Below are positions 37,007 through 46,278 of a stretch of 53,153 nucleotides of DNA, in pieces. The stretch is from Aliiglaciecola lipolytica E3 (GTDB taxonomy: Bacteria; Pseudomonadota; Gammaproteobacteria; Enterobacterales; Alteromonadaceae). The notes below the pieces were generated by a model. It was not told where the DNA came from, made no database searches, and was given only the letters and a program-made list of their open reading frames with translations. Position numbers and translations under genes: made by a program. Numbering within the stretch: position 1 is the stretch's first letter; each line of letters opens with the position of its first letter. Where the stretch lies: contig NZ_BAEN01000051.1 of NCBI RefSeq assembly GCF_000314975.1, positions 1-53,153 on the forward strand, written 5' to 3'.

Positions 37007-37763
37007 ATTAATTTTAACTGAGCCAACTAATCCGGAACTCCAACAGCAAGCCAATGCGCTTCAAGAAAAGTGGGGTTTTGAGATTGACAATCAACTAAGT
37101 TCTGGCTTAGCGTTGGTTCTAGATTGTGAATATTTATCGTTAAAACAATTAGATGAACCGAAATTAGGTGGAGTATTTGTTGATTTTGCTTCAGATGCGC
37201 TGACCTTTAGACGTCAACAAACGAGTGTTAAAAAAGAATCAATTGCGAAGGCAGTAGGCATTAAAGGGCAATTTTTACCTAGAATATTGGATGCTACGGC
37301 AGGTTTAGGAAGAGATGCTTTCGTCTTGGCAAGTTTTGGCTGTCATGTGGATATGATTGAGCGCTCAAAAGAAATTGCAGCTCTGTTGGAAGATGGATTA
37401 AAGCGTGCAGCTTTACATCCATTGTTAGGTCATTGGTTACCTCAACAGACAGCGCTTTTTCATGGGGCAGCAAGTAATCTGCTTGCCAATTGGCAGAGCA
37501 CTAAACCTGATGTTGTATATTTGGATCCGATGTTTCCGCATCGTAAAAAATCAGCATTGGTTAAAAAAGAAATGCGCCTATTTCAAGCATTTTTAGGCGC
37601 TGATAATGATGCGGATGACTTATTGGGACCTGCATTGAACTTAGCTGGGCAGCGAGTCGTAGTAAAAAGACCAGATTCCGCGCCTTTTCTAAACGGTAAA
37701 AATCCAGATATGTCTATTAACGGTAAAAAGCTTCGTTTCGATGTCTATTTTACCAATTTATAA
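36999..37763 (+). CDS. rsmJ: 16S rRNA (guanine-1516-N2)-methyltransferase
   Basis: This 254-residue enzyme has the RsmJ signatures: the SAM-binding DATAGLGRDAFVLASFG near 97-113, MIERSKEIAALLEDGL near 118-133 and YLDPMFPHRKKSALVKKEMR near 174-193. It methylates G1516 of 16S rRNA. It overlaps recG by 8 bp, suggesting co-transcription. Confidence 0.94.
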   Translation: MLKLILTEPTNPELQQQANALQEKWGFEIDNQLSSGLALVLDCEYLSLKQLDEPKLGGVFVDFASDALTFRRQQTSVKKESIAKAVGIKGQFLPRILDATAGLGRDAFVLASFGCHVDMIERSKEIAALLEDGLKRAALHPLLGHWLPQQTALFHGAASNLLANWQSTKPDVVYLDPMFPHRKKSALVKKEMRLFQAFLGADNDADDLLGPALNLAGQRVVVKRPDSAPFLNGKNPDMSINGKKLRFDVYFTNL

Positions 37764-37780
37764 TGTTACAGGAGAGTACG

Positions 37781-38254
37781 ATGATCAGTACAAACAGTAA
37801 ATTGCCTGAAGCTATATTGACTGCCAGAATAAACGGAAAAATGGAAACATTGACAACTACTCAGCTATTTGAAGATAAAAAAGTAGTACTTTTTGCAGTG
37901 CCAGGTGCGTTTACGCCTACTTGTTCAGAAGCACATTTGCCAGGCTTTGTCGCGCTTGCAGACCAAATTAAAGCCAAAGGCATTGATAGCATTATTTGCC
38001 TATCAGTGAATGACGCTTTTGTGATGGACGCATGGGGAAAACAACATAATGCTGACGGAATTTTGATGTTAGCTGATGGTGACGCTAGTTTCACCTGTGC
38101 AATTGGGATGAATATCGATACGGGTTCATTCGGTGGTGACCGTTCCGTTAGATATAGCATGTTTGTAGATGACGGTGTGGTTAAAATCGTGAACAAAGAA
38201 GAGCCAGGCACCTTTGAAGTCAGTGACGCTCAAACCATGTTAGACGCATTATAG
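37781..38254 (+). CDS. Peroxiredoxin, Prx5-type (redoxin family)
   Basis: This 157-residue thiol peroxidase has the peroxidatic Cys C48 in PGAFTPTCSEAHLPGF and further cysteines at C73 and C106. Size and motif fit the atypical Prx5 group. The ATG at 37781 is chosen since AGGAG lies 7 nt upstream; an in-frame ATG at 37763 overlapping the rsmJ stop would add six residues. It lies 17 nt after rsmJ and is followed by a REP array. Confidence 0.93.
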   Translation: MISTNSKLPEAILTARINGKMETLTTTQLFEDKKVVLFAVPGAFTPTCSEAHLPGFVALADQIKAKGIDSIICLSVNDAFVMDAWGKQHNADGILMLADGDASFTCAIGMNIDTGSFGGDRSVRYSMFVDDGVVKIVNKEEPGTFEVSDAQTMLDAL

Positions 38255-38272
38255 AGCCCAACACGAGTAAAA

Positions 38273-38584
38273 GTAGTACGGGCTTAAGCCCTTAGAAAAA
38301 ATGACGGAAAGATTCCAAGTTACCTGTAGTGCGGGCTTTAGCCCGGAACAAACGTTGAACAATTCCATGGGATAAATCCCATGCTACAGGTGGTGATATA
38401 TCTGTAGTGCGGGCTTTAGCCCGGAGCAAACGTTGAGCAGTTCCATGGGATAAATCCCATGCTACAGGTGGTGATATATCTGTAGTGCGGGCTTTAGCCC
38501 GGAGCAAACGTTGAACAATTCCATGGGATAAATCCCATGCTACAGGTGGTGATATACCTGTAGTGCGGGCTTTAGCCCGTAGAA
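38273..38584. repeat. GTAG-REP/BIME tandem array, exact 78-bp period
   Basis: A single GTAG-headed GGGCTTAAGCCC palindrome (38273-38291) is followed by units starting CTGTAG at 38324, 38402, 38480 and 38558, exactly 78 bp apart. Each unit has a GCGGGCTTTAGCCCG hairpin and an opposite-facing CATGGGATAAATCCCATG hairpin. Copies are nearly identical, indicating recent expansion. The period is a multiple of three, so a minus-strand reading frame stays open through it with a 26-residue repeat; it is not a gene. It fills the gap 38255-38636. Confidence 0.9.
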
Positions 38585-38636
38585 ACCGCACAATGAAACG
38601 ATGCAACAATTCCCTTGTTAAAAACGGAACAAAAAT

Positions 38637-39818
38637 TTGAAACAATATGATGTGATTGTGATCGGTGCTGGCGCTGCTGGTCTTTTTTGCGCAGCCGAAG
38701 CAGCAAAACGCGGTCGCAAAGTGCAAGTACTCGATCACGCCAAACGTTTAGGTGGCAAAATTTTAATGTCTGGCGGTGGTCGTTGTAACTTCACGAACAT
38801 GTATGCCAGCCCTGAAAATTTTCTTTCAGATAACCCACATTATTGTAAATCTGCGCTAAGTCGATACACCCAATGGGATTTTATCGGTTTGGTCGCCGAA
38901 TATGGCATCGCTTACCATGAAAAGACATTGGGCCAACTTTTTTGTGATAACTCCGCCAAAGATATCCTAAACCTACTTCTAAAAGAATGTGAAAAAGCCG
39001 GTGCAGCGATAACCAGCCAATGCGAAATTATCGACATCGATAAAGTCTCCTCAGGTTACACCCTGCAAACCAATAAAGGCGAATATCAATGCGAATCTTT
39101 GGTTGTGGCCACGGGTGGTTTATCAATACCCAAGTTGGGAGCCTCACCGTTTGGCTACAAAATAGCTGAACAATTTGGTCTAACTATAAAACCCACTCGA
39201 GCAGGATTAGTGCCTTTCACACTTCACGAGCATGACAAAACCGTATTAGCAGAGTTAAGCGGTATATCTTTGGACGCTAGAGCAAGCTGCAATAACACGA
39301 GCTTCAATGAGAATATCTTGTTTACACACAGAGGTTTAAGCGGTCCTGCGGTGTTGCAAATATCGTCTTTTTGGCAACCGGGTGAACATGTGGAGTTTGA
39401 CCTATTCCCCAATGGTGATTTGCTCGAAGAATTGACGCAAAGCCAACAGCAATCACCAGACAGCTTGTTAGCGACGGCGTTATCTAAACACTTTCCCAAA
39501 CGCTATGTTCAGACGGCGCTACCCTATTTAGGACTCGATAATAAACCCCTCAAACAATTCCAAGGTAAACAGCTTGAACAGGTTTCCACAGCCTTCCATC
39601 AATGGCAATTAAAACCCAACGGTACCGAAGGATATAGAACTGCCGAGGTGACATTGGGAGGCGTTGATACCAATCAACTGTCCTCGAAAACCATGATGGC
39701 CAAAGATGTCGAACGCCTATTTTTCATTGGCGAAGTGGTAGATGTTACTGGTTGGCTCGGAGGCTACAACTTCCAATGGGCCTGGAGTAGCGCATGGGTT
39801 GCTGGACAAAATGTATAG
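38637..39818 (+). CDS. HI0933-family NAD(P)/FAD-dependent oxidoreductase
   Basis: This 393-residue flavoprotein has the dinucleotide motif VIGAGAAGLFCAAEAAKRG near 7-25, GGKILMSGGGRCNFTN near 41-56 and the C-terminal GEVVDVTGWLGGYNFQWAWSSA. These are signatures of the HI0933/YhiN family, whose substrate is not established. The start is a TTG with GGAAC upstream, giving the usual family N-terminus; an ATG alternative would truncate the FAD motif. The stop TAG abuts a sulfatase fragment. Confidence 0.9.
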   Translation: MKQYDVIVIGAGAAGLFCAAEAAKRGRKVQVLDHAKRLGGKILMSGGGRCNFTNMYASPENFLSDNPHYCKSALSRYTQWDFIGLVAEYGIAYHEKTLGQLFCDNSAKDILNLLLKECEKAGAAITSQCEIIDIDKVSSGYTLQTNKGEYQCESLVVATGGLSIPKLGASPFGYKIAEQFGLTIKPTRAGLVPFTLHEHDKTVLAELSGISLDARASCNNTSFNENILFTHRGLSGPAVLQISSFWQPGEHVEFDLFPNGDLLEELTQSQQQSPDSLLATALSKHFPKRYVQTALPYLGLDNKPLKQFQGKQLEQVSTAFHQWQLKPNGTEGYRTAEVTLGGVDTNQLSSKTMMAKDVERLFFIGEVVDVTGWLGGYNFQWAWSSAWVAGQNV

Positions 39819-39821
39819 TGT

Positions 39822-40139
39822 GAAACGGTTGATATTTTTCCAACTTTGGTAGAACTAACGGGAATGTCAGAGCCAAAACATGCACACGGGAGATCACTAC
39901 TTGAATACATTAACGATAGTGATAAACAAGGTCATGAAGCTTATGCCTATCGCCAGCAAAACCAGACTTTACGCATGGGGAATTTTAGGTTAACCCGTTT
40001 TAGTAACAAAGGACATGTACTGTACGAACTTTCTAGTAATGAACAAGAAACAAAAAATGTTGCATCAGAACATCCAGAAGTAGTCGAAAAAATGTTGAAA
40101 ATACTAGACTCAAAGATGGCACTTAACGACACGTTTTAA
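39822..40139 (+). pseudogene. C-terminal remnant of an S1-type sulfatase
   Basis: Immediately after the flavoprotein stop, an open frame of about 105 codons reads TVDIFPTLVELTG, then HGRSLLEY, NFRLTRF, YELSSNEQETKNVA and HPEVVEKM. These are the successive C-terminal landmarks of iduronate/choline-sulfatase-like enzymes (family S1). The catalytic N-terminal three quarters, with the C/S-x-P-x-R maturation motif, are missing. There is no good start codon or ribosome binding site (only a TTG at 39846 and an ATG at 39864). It is best read as a deletion scar. A small expressed protein is possible but unlikely. Confidence 0.8.
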
Positions 40140-40540
40140 CTCTACTTAGCTGGGATTTAGCAGAGACGGGAAGTTAATTAAATGATTAAATTTCGACAAC
40201 TTTATTGTTTTTATTGAAGATAACATCTGTCACTGCGCCCCTCTGCGCTTAAACTTTTTAAACGATTACCTCTATCAATTCACGTTTATCTGCCTCTTAA
40301 TTTCACTAGCGAGGTAAAAAAGGAACATAAATATCAGCGTGTTTTTTTGGTAATTATTTTTGGTAATAGACTCTTTATTTTATTGGTTGACAATGAGTTT
40401 TGTGTTGGTTACCGTAAATCTTTAGTTACTACGGCAGCCGCGTTTGTTCCCTTTTTGGTATTCGACATAGCGAATTTGACATTGAAAAGGGCACAGATAC
40501 CAGCTGATAAACAACAACGAGTACTTTTGGAGAATAAACA
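40140..40540. promoter_or_regulatory. Non-coding leader upstream of the SDR gene
   Basis: This 401-bp stretch follows the sulfatase remnant. Its main content is a promoter-like block at 40347-40415 shared with two other alginate-locus promoters. A 67-codon open frame inside it (40347-40550) overlaps the next gene and looks accidental. I see no terminator. Confidence 0.5.
40347..40415 (+). promoter_or_regulatory. Alginate-locus promoter/operator A (before SDR gene)
   Basis: TTGGTAATA (40360-40368) is followed after exactly 16 bp by GGTTGACA (40385-40392), which contains a consensus -35 TTGACA. A weak -10, TACCGT, lies 17 bp further (40410-40415). An additional TTGGTAATT occurs at 40347 and TTGGTTAC at 40405. 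The same layout occurs before PL6 and before kdgF. TTGGT half-sites are typical of UxuR-like FadR/GntR regulators, and such a regulator is encoded at 52388. Confidence 0.65.
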
Positions 40541-41287
40541 ATGTCAATGACAGATAAAGTAGCTATTGTAGCTGGTGGCGGTAGAGATATTGGAGCTGCG
40601 TGTGCAGTAGAATTAGCAGCGCGAGGTGCTAGTGTTCTACTTACTTACCATGCAAGTGCAGCTACAGCAGAACAAACCGTTGCAAAAATTCAAGCTGCGG
40701 GCGGCAAAGCCAAAGCAATTCAAGCGGATCTAACTGAGCAAAGCGGTATCGATAAAACGGTAAATGCAGCGCTTTCCGAATATGGTGCAATTGATTGTTT
40801 GGTGCATGTGTCTGGCGGTCTAGTGGAGCGTAAAAAGATTGTTGAGATGGACCTAGCCCATTGGAAAAAAGTACTGGATGTTAACTTAACCTCTTTGTTT
40901 TTAATGTCGCAAGCAGTTATCCCGCACATGAAGCCGGGTAGTACGATTGTTACTTTCTCTTCACAAGCCGCACGCGATGGTGGTGGCGGTGGCGCTATAC
41001 CTTACGCTACATCTAAAGGAGCGGTATCTACATTCACTCGTGGTCTAGCTAAAGAATTGGGACCAAACATTCGGGTTAACTCGGTATGTCCAGGCATGAT
41101 TTCCACAGGTTTCCATGACACCTTTACGCCAGATGCGGTTCGTACCAATGTTGCCGGTGCAACCTGTATTAAACGCGAAGGAACTTCAGAAGAAGTGGCT
41201 AAATTGGTTGGCTTTTTAGCCGACGATGAATCATCTTATATGACAGGTAACAACGTCGATATTAATGGTGGTCTTCTATTCTCGTAG
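40541..41287 (+). CDS. SDR oxidoreductase, probable DEH reductase
   Basis: This 248-residue short-chain dehydrogenase has the cofactor motif [10 protein letters not shown] (11-20, in place of TGxxxGIG), S140/S141, and the catalytic Y155-x-x-x-K159 (PYATSKG). The C-terminus [11 protein letters not shown] is standard. In alginate degraders an SDR of this kind reduces 4-deoxy-5-erythro-hexoseulose uronate (DEH) to 2-keto-3-deoxygluconate. That assignment rests on the locus and on a promoter block shared with the lyase and kdgF genes. GGAG precedes the ATG. An intrinsic terminator follows. Confidence 0.88.
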   Translation: MSMTDKVAIVAGGGRDIGAACAVELAARGASVLLTYHASAATAEQTVAKIQAAGGKAKAIQADLTEQSGIDKTVNAALSEYGAIDCLVHVSGGLVERKKIVEMDLAHWKKVLDVNLTSLFLMSQAVIPHMKPGSTIVTFSSQAARDGGGGGAIPYATSKGAVSTFTRGLAKELGPNIRVNSVCPGMISTGFHDTFTPDAVRTNVAGATCIKREGTSEEVAKLVGFLADDESSYMTGNNVDINGGLLFS

Positions 41288-41377
41288 CGCAATCGTGCGC
41301 TTAAAGTTTGACTACAAATTGCTGCAAACCAATACAGTTGTGTAGATAACTTTTAAACGCGCAAATATTTATAATGA

Positions 41378-41405
41378 GGGTCTCTTTCTGAGAGGCCCTT
41401 TTTTT
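41378..41405 (+). terminator. Intrinsic terminator of the SDR gene
   Basis: GGGTCTCT (41378-41385) pairs with AGAGGCCC (41391-41398; one G-U pair) around TTCTG, followed by seven T. It isolates the SDR gene from the lyase operon. Confidence 0.9.
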
Positions 41406-41467
41406 CAACAAATATTATCCCCGTCAAAACAAGTGCTTATGTTTTGGTATGACCAAAGAATCCACTA

Positions 41468-41524
41468 TTGGTAATAATAAATGTTAATGTTCGGTTGACA
41501 CAATGTTGTTGAATTGGTTACATT
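41468..41524 (+). promoter_or_regulatory. Alginate-locus promoter/operator B (before PL6)
   Basis: TTGGTAATA (41468-41476) is followed after 16 bp by GGTTGACA (41493-41500), with -35 TTGACA and a -10-like TACATT (41519-41524) after 18 bp. TTGGTTAC occurs at 41514-41521. This reproduces the arrangement at 40360-40415. A leader of about 175 nt separates it from the PL6 start; nothing else is recognised in the 41288-41705 gap besides the terminator. Confidence 0.68.
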
Positions 41525-41705
41525 GTCACACCGTTATTGATTGTTTAATTGGTTTTTGGCTAAAAAAACCTTATTGATGCACAAGTTTTCATATCGGTCA
41601 TTAATATATCATGTGTGGTTTTATGCATGATAGCCAACCAGGGCTCATTCCAGTAACAGAGATTGAGCTCTACTTATTTTTTATTAAGGAATTAGGTAGT
41701 GTTGT

Positions 41706-44006
41706 ATGTTTGCTAAAAATTTTTCTTTTCCCCTAGTAGTTGCAGTCAGTCTCGTACTAGCGGGCTGTAATGCACCTTCCAACACCACTGAAAATACCAC
41801 CAAAGCTAGCAGCAAACCGCTTGCTCTAAATGAAATATTAATCACCAGCCAAGATCAATTTCTAACCCAATCAGCCTCGTTAAAGGCCGGTGACACCTTA
41901 GTTTTAGCTGACGGACAGTGGAAAGATTTTGAAATACTGTTTAAAGGTCAAGGAACAGCAGATAAACCCATCACCCTAAAAGCCCAAACCAAAGGTAAAG
42001 TCATATTGACTGGCTTATCCAACCTGCGTTTATCTGGTGAGTATTTAGTTGTTGAAGGGCTTGTATTTAAAGACGGATATAGCCCAACAGGTGAAGTCAT
42101 ATCATTTAGAGAAGATGACGAAAATCTAGCAAACAATTCTAGAGTGACAGAAGTCGTGATTGATGGCTTTAGTAACACAGACAAATTTAATTCAGACAAA
42201 TGGGTCGTGCTTTATGGAAAAAATAATCGCTTCGATCACAACCATTTAGAGGGTAAGAACAACGCTGGTGTTACTATGGCTGTTAGACTCAACTCGGAAG
42301 CGAGCCAAGAGAATCATCACCGCATTGACCACAACTATTTTGGACCTCGTCCTATCCTTGGTTCAAACGGCGGTGAAACACTGCGCATCGGTACCAGCAA
42401 ATATTCCCTAAGTGATTCATTTACTATTGTTGAAAATAATTATTTTGAGCGCTGCAATGGTGAAGTGGAAATCATTTCTAATAAATCAGGTAAAAATCAG
42501 TTCTTAAACAATGTGTTCTTTGAGAGTCGCGGCACCCTGACTTTGCGTCACGGCAATGGCAACCTAGTCGAAGGTAACGTTTTCTTCGGTAATGGAAAAG
42601 ACCACACTGGCGGCATTCGTGTTATCAATGCTGACCAGACTATTCGTTATAACTATATGGAAGGCTTAACCGGCATTCGTTTCGGTGGCGGCTTCACGAT
42701 CCTAAATGGTGTTCCTAACTCTCGAATCAATCGCTACCATCAGGTTAAAAATAGTAAAATTGAAAATAACACTATCATTAACGTTGATAATATAAATTTG
42801 GCAGCAGGAAGTGATAGCGAACGTACCGCAGTTCCAATCGACAGTAGTTTTTCAAATAACTTAGTGTTTAATGCAGGCGACCAAAACCCATTCAAAATTT
42901 TTGACGATGTGTCAGGTATTTCGTTTGCGAACAATCTAACCAATATCGACACTCAGCAAGAGATAGCCCCAGGCTTTTCGCAAACGTCTAATGATTTAGT
43001 ACGTGGTGAGAATGGTTTACTGCAAAGTGCTAGTGCACAACAAGCAAATGTTGGCGCTCCTGCAACGTTAAACCCTATATCTAAAGAGCAAACAGGTGTT
43101 AGTTGGTATCCAAAAGCATCTCCAAGCGTTGAATTTGATTCAGGCGATGTTGTTAAGGTGTCATCAGCGGCGCAGTTAACAGATGCAGTTGCCAATGCGA
43201 CTGCGGGTTCTGTTATTTTACTTCAACCTGGTGATTACTCGCTTAATAAGCAACTACAAGTTAAAACAGTGGTTACTATTAAGGCAGCTGAACCTCGCTC
43301 GGTTACTTTGTATCCGATGCGCTCGCTGACCTTTGAAATTGAAGATGGTGGTAGTTTAAAACTAGACGGTCTAAATATTTCTGGCAGCAAATCGCCAGAT
43401 AGCGCGGGTAACGTATTGATTCGCAATACCAAATTACCAACCTTGTTTAACTATCAATTACACATCAATGATACGCAAATAACAGATCTAAACGTGAATC
43501 ACTCAGCACACGTCATTGACTCTGGTTATCGTGCAATGGCTGATCACATATTGATCACCGATAGCACATTTGAAAATATCACGGGCGACGTTTTACGCTT
43601 AGATAAAGAGCAAGATGACTTGGGTATTTACAATGCTGAATATGTCACTATCAAAAATTCTACGTTCTCCAATATTGAAGGCGCTGTAGCTAAAATTTAT
43701 CGAGGCGGCACAGATGAGAGTACTTTTGGCCCACATTTCAGAATGTCCAATAGTGAAATCAGCAATGTGGGTGGCGGCAAGCGTAATAAGACAGAATCGT
43801 CTATATTCCTATTAGGTGTGCAACAAACTTTGTTGCAAGACAATCAGTTTAACCAGAGCAAAGTTGTGACGATTGATCACACTGTGGGCGAGCCTAGAAC
43901 GCAAATTCTAGACAATACATTTATTGCTACGCCCATGCCTAAAGTAACTGAGACTTATGCCAAAGGACCGTCAACCGCTGTGGTGAAAGGAAATAATTCA
44001 AAATGA
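41706..44006 (+). CDS. PL6 alginate lyase, two-domain lipoprotein
   Basis: This 766-residue lipoprotein has the lipobox LVLAGC with C21 as lipidation site, so it is probably surface- or periplasm-facing and membrane-anchored. Residues about 40-440 form a PL6 (chondroitinase B-like) beta-helix. The candidate catalytic pair is K260 (ISNKSGKN) and R281 (LTLRHGNGN), with the same 21-residue spacing as K220/R241 of AlyGC. A second beta-helical domain spans about 480-760, as in two-domain PL6 enzymes. It cleaves alginate by beta-elimination, probably exolytically. The stop overlaps the PL17 start by 4 bp. Confidence 0.93.
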   Translation: MFAKNFSFPLVVAVSLVLAGCNAPSNTTENTTKASSKPLALNEILITSQDQFLTQSASLKAGDTLVLADGQWKDFEILFKGQGTADKPITLKAQTKGKVILTGLSNLRLSGEYLVVEGLVFKDGYSPTGEVISFREDDENLANNSRVTEVVIDGFSNTDKFNSDKWVVLYGKNNRFDHNHLEGKNNAGVTMAVRLNSEASQENHHRIDHNYFGPRPILGSNGGETLRIGTSKYSLSDSFTIVENNYFERCNGEVEIISNKSGKNQFLNNVFFESRGTLTLRHGNGNLVEGNVFFGNGKDHTGGIRVINADQTIRYNYMEGLTGIRFGGGFTILNGVPNSRINRYHQVKNSKIENNTIINVDNINLAAGSDSERTAVPIDSSFSNNLVFNAGDQNPFKIFDDVSGISFANNLTNIDTQQEIAPGFSQTSNDLVRGENGLLQSASAQQANVGAPATLNPISKEQTGVSWYPKASPSVEFDSGDVVKVSSAAQLTDAVANATAGSVILLQPGDYSLNKQLQVKTVVTIKAAEPRSVTLYPMRSLTFEIEDGGSLKLDGLNISGSKSPDSAGNVLIRNTKLPTLFNYQLHINDTQITDLNVNHSAHVIDSGYRAMADHILITDSTFENITGDVLRLDKEQDDLGIYNAEYVTIKNSTFSNIEGAVAKIYRGGTDESTFGPHFRMSNSEISNVGGGKRNKTESSIFLLGVQQTLLQDNQFNQSKVVTIDHTVGEPRTQILDNTFIATPMPKVTETYAKGPSTAVVKGNNSK

Positions 44007-46195
44007 AAATAACGCATATTATTTTAGCATTGGTATCTTTCGCGACCTTCGATTGCACAGCTAACAATTTGCTAGAAACAGAACAGCAAGTCGATGCAAT
44101 GCAAGCAGCGGCGAATAGCTCAGGTTCTTTTGCTCGCGAATTTCAACGCCGCAAAGCGCAAGTCGATTTGGCAATGGCTGAAAAGATTAATGTTCCTCTT
44201 CCAGCTGATGCTGGAGGTGGGTATACACACGAAGTACATAAAAGAAACTATGCAATGATGCGCGATGCGGGTCGTTTGTATATGATCACGCAGGACAAAA
44301 AATACGCTAATTTAGTACGTGATATTTTGTTCGAATATGCCGATATGTATCCAACTTTGCCTTTACACCCTAAGCAAAAAGAACAGTCGCCAGGCAAGCT
44401 GTTTTGGCAGAGCTTAAACGAAGCTATGTGGTTGGTTTACAGCATTCAAGGTTATGATTCGGTTAAGTCTGCATTAACCCAAAAAGAACGTGAGCGTATT
44501 GAAAACGGCGTGTTTATTCCAATGGCTACTTATTTGTCGGATGAATCACCAGAAACCTTCGACAAAATCCACAATCACGGTACTTGGGCGGTTGCAGCCG
44601 TGGGTATGACTGGTTACGTTATCGATAAGCCTGAATGGGTTGAGAAATCATTGTACGGATTAGACAAATCAGGTAAAGGTGGCTTTATGCGCCAACTTGA
44701 CGAGTTGTTTTCTCCAGAAGGCTATTACAACGAAGGGCCTTATTATCAGCGTTTTGCCTTGTTGCCTTTTGCATTATTTGCCAAAGCTATCGACGTTAAC
44801 GATCCAGACCGCAACATCTTTGAATACCGCGACGGTATATTGTTAAAAGCAATTACCACAACAATTGAATTAAGTTACGACGGTTTATTTTTCGGCATTA
44901 ACGATGCGATTAAAGACAAAGGCATCGACACAATGGAACTTGTTCACGGCGTTACCATTGCGTACAACAAAACCGGCGAAAAGGGTCTGTTAACAATCGC
45001 CAAAGAACAGAATCAAATATTATTAACCGGTGATGGTTTAGAAGTAGCGAACGCTCTTGATGAAGGTTTGGCAAAACCTTATCCGTTTGTTTCTAAAGTT
45101 TATGGTGACGGCATAAAAGGTGATGAAGGTGCTCTAGTTGTCATGCGTCAAAATCAAGCGGCTGACCACCAAACCTTGGTATTCAAAGCAACCTCGCAGG
45201 GGTTAGGACATGGTCACTTCGACAAATTAAATTGGCTGTTTTTTAACGATGGTGAAGAAGTGGTGTATGACTATGGCGCAGCACGTTTTCTAAACATTGA
45301 AGCGAAATATGGCGGTCACTACTTATTTGAAAATGATGCATACGCAAAACAAACTATCGCTCACAATACTTTAATTGTAGACGAAACCACTCACTTTAAA
45401 GGCAATACTAAAGTAGGTAATCAGCGTCATCCTGAAGTGCTTTTCTCCGAATTTGATGAACAGATGCAAATTTCATCGGCAATAATGAAAGATGCTTATG
45501 ATGATGTTGTATTTAGTCGTACCCAAGCTTTAGTAAATAGTGATGAAGGTCACGTGTTTATTATCGATATTCTTGATGTCGAAACAGAAGGAAAACATCA
45601 ACTTGACTTGCCGGTGCATTTTAACGGTCAATTCATCGAATCAAGTGTAGCGTTTACCGGCAAAAACAAATCGCAAAGTGCGTTAGGCGAAAAAAATGGC
45701 TACCAATACCTTTGGCTGCAAGCTCAAGGGAAAGTGACTGACAATTTAGCCAAAGTAACTTGGTTAAATAAAAATACCTTTTATACCCACAGTACTGTTA
45801 TCAACTCGTCGAATAAACAACTTGATCAAGAACTGTTGATGGTACGAATAGGCGCAAATGACCCGAACTTTAATCTAATTGCTAAACAAGCATTGATTAA
45901 CCGCGTTAACACAGCTGGAAACGTTCAATTTTTGAATATGTTAGAAGTGCACGGTGAGTATAATGGCAGTCGTGAGTATACAATCGATAGTGGTAGCCAA
46001 CTGAGCAGCTTAGAAAATGTCAGTTCGCAATCTAATGATGACGCCATCACGTTGATAAAAGCGACGTTTGAAACAGGTGTGACTTATTTGTTAGCGATTG
46101 CAAAAGACGCAACTGACAAAAATGCCAAAACAGCATTCATGTATTCTGACAAAGAGTATGTAATTCAGGGTAATGCCCAACTATTTCGTCTTTAA
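44003..46195 (+). CDS. PL17 oligoalginate lyase (heparinase II/III-like)
   Basis: This 730-residue exported enzyme (signal peptide about 1-20) is close in length to the PL17 enzyme Alg17C. The alpha-toroid domain carries N191-H192 (IHNHGTWA) and Y248 (YYNEGPYYQR); H192 and Y248 are spaced as in the H202/Y258 pair of Alg17C. A heparinase II/III-like beta domain follows from about 390, with GHGHFDKLNW and AHNTLIVDE. It removes unsaturated monouronate from oligoalginate. The ATGA overlap with the PL6 gene indicates translational coupling. Confidence 0.94.
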   Translation: MKITHIILALVSFATFDCTANNLLETEQQVDAMQAAANSSGSFAREFQRRKAQVDLAMAEKINVPLPADAGGGYTHEVHKRNYAMMRDAGRLYMITQDKKYANLVRDILFEYADMYPTLPLHPKQKEQSPGKLFWQSLNEAMWLVYSIQGYDSVKSALTQKERERIENGVFIPMATYLSDESPETFDKIHNHGTWAVAAVGMTGYVIDKPEWVEKSLYGLDKSGKGGFMRQLDELFSPEGYYNEGPYYQRFALLPFALFAKAIDVNDPDRNIFEYRDGILLKAITTTIELSYDGLFFGINDAIKDKGIDTMELVHGVTIAYNKTGEKGLLTIAKEQNQILLTGDGLEVANALDEGLAKPYPFVSKVYGDGIKGDEGALVVMRQNQAADHQTLVFKATSQGLGHGHFDKLNWLFFNDGEEVVYDYGAARFLNIEAKYGGHYLFENDAYAKQTIAHNTLIVDETTHFKGNTKVGNQRHPEVLFSEFDEQMQISSAIMKDAYDDVVFSRTQALVNSDEGHVFIIDILDVETEGKHQLDLPVHFNGQFIESSVAFTGKNKSQSALGEKNGYQYLWLQAQGKVTDNLAKVTWLNKNTFYTHSTVINSSNKQLDQELLMVRIGANDPNFNLIAKQALINRVNTAGNVQFLNMLEVHGEYNGSREYTIDSGSQLSSLENVSSQSNDDAITLIKATFETGVTYLLAIAKDATDKNAKTAFMYSDKEYVIQGNAQLFRL

Positions 46196-46278
46196 CTAAG
46201 GTTCTATCAGTTTACGAGCAATCGTAGTGAGTAACTAAAAGAATAAAACTAAACGCATCAGGTATAGGTAAACAAAAC

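Noticed and set aside
38292-38738. Minus-strand 148-codon frame through the 78-bp array
   Set aside because: The period is a multiple of three, so the frame stays open by construction; it also overlaps the flavoprotein gene.
40347-40550. 67-codon open frame before the SDR gene
   Set aside because: It covers the shared promoter block and overlaps the SDR start; no ribosome binding site or family resemblance.
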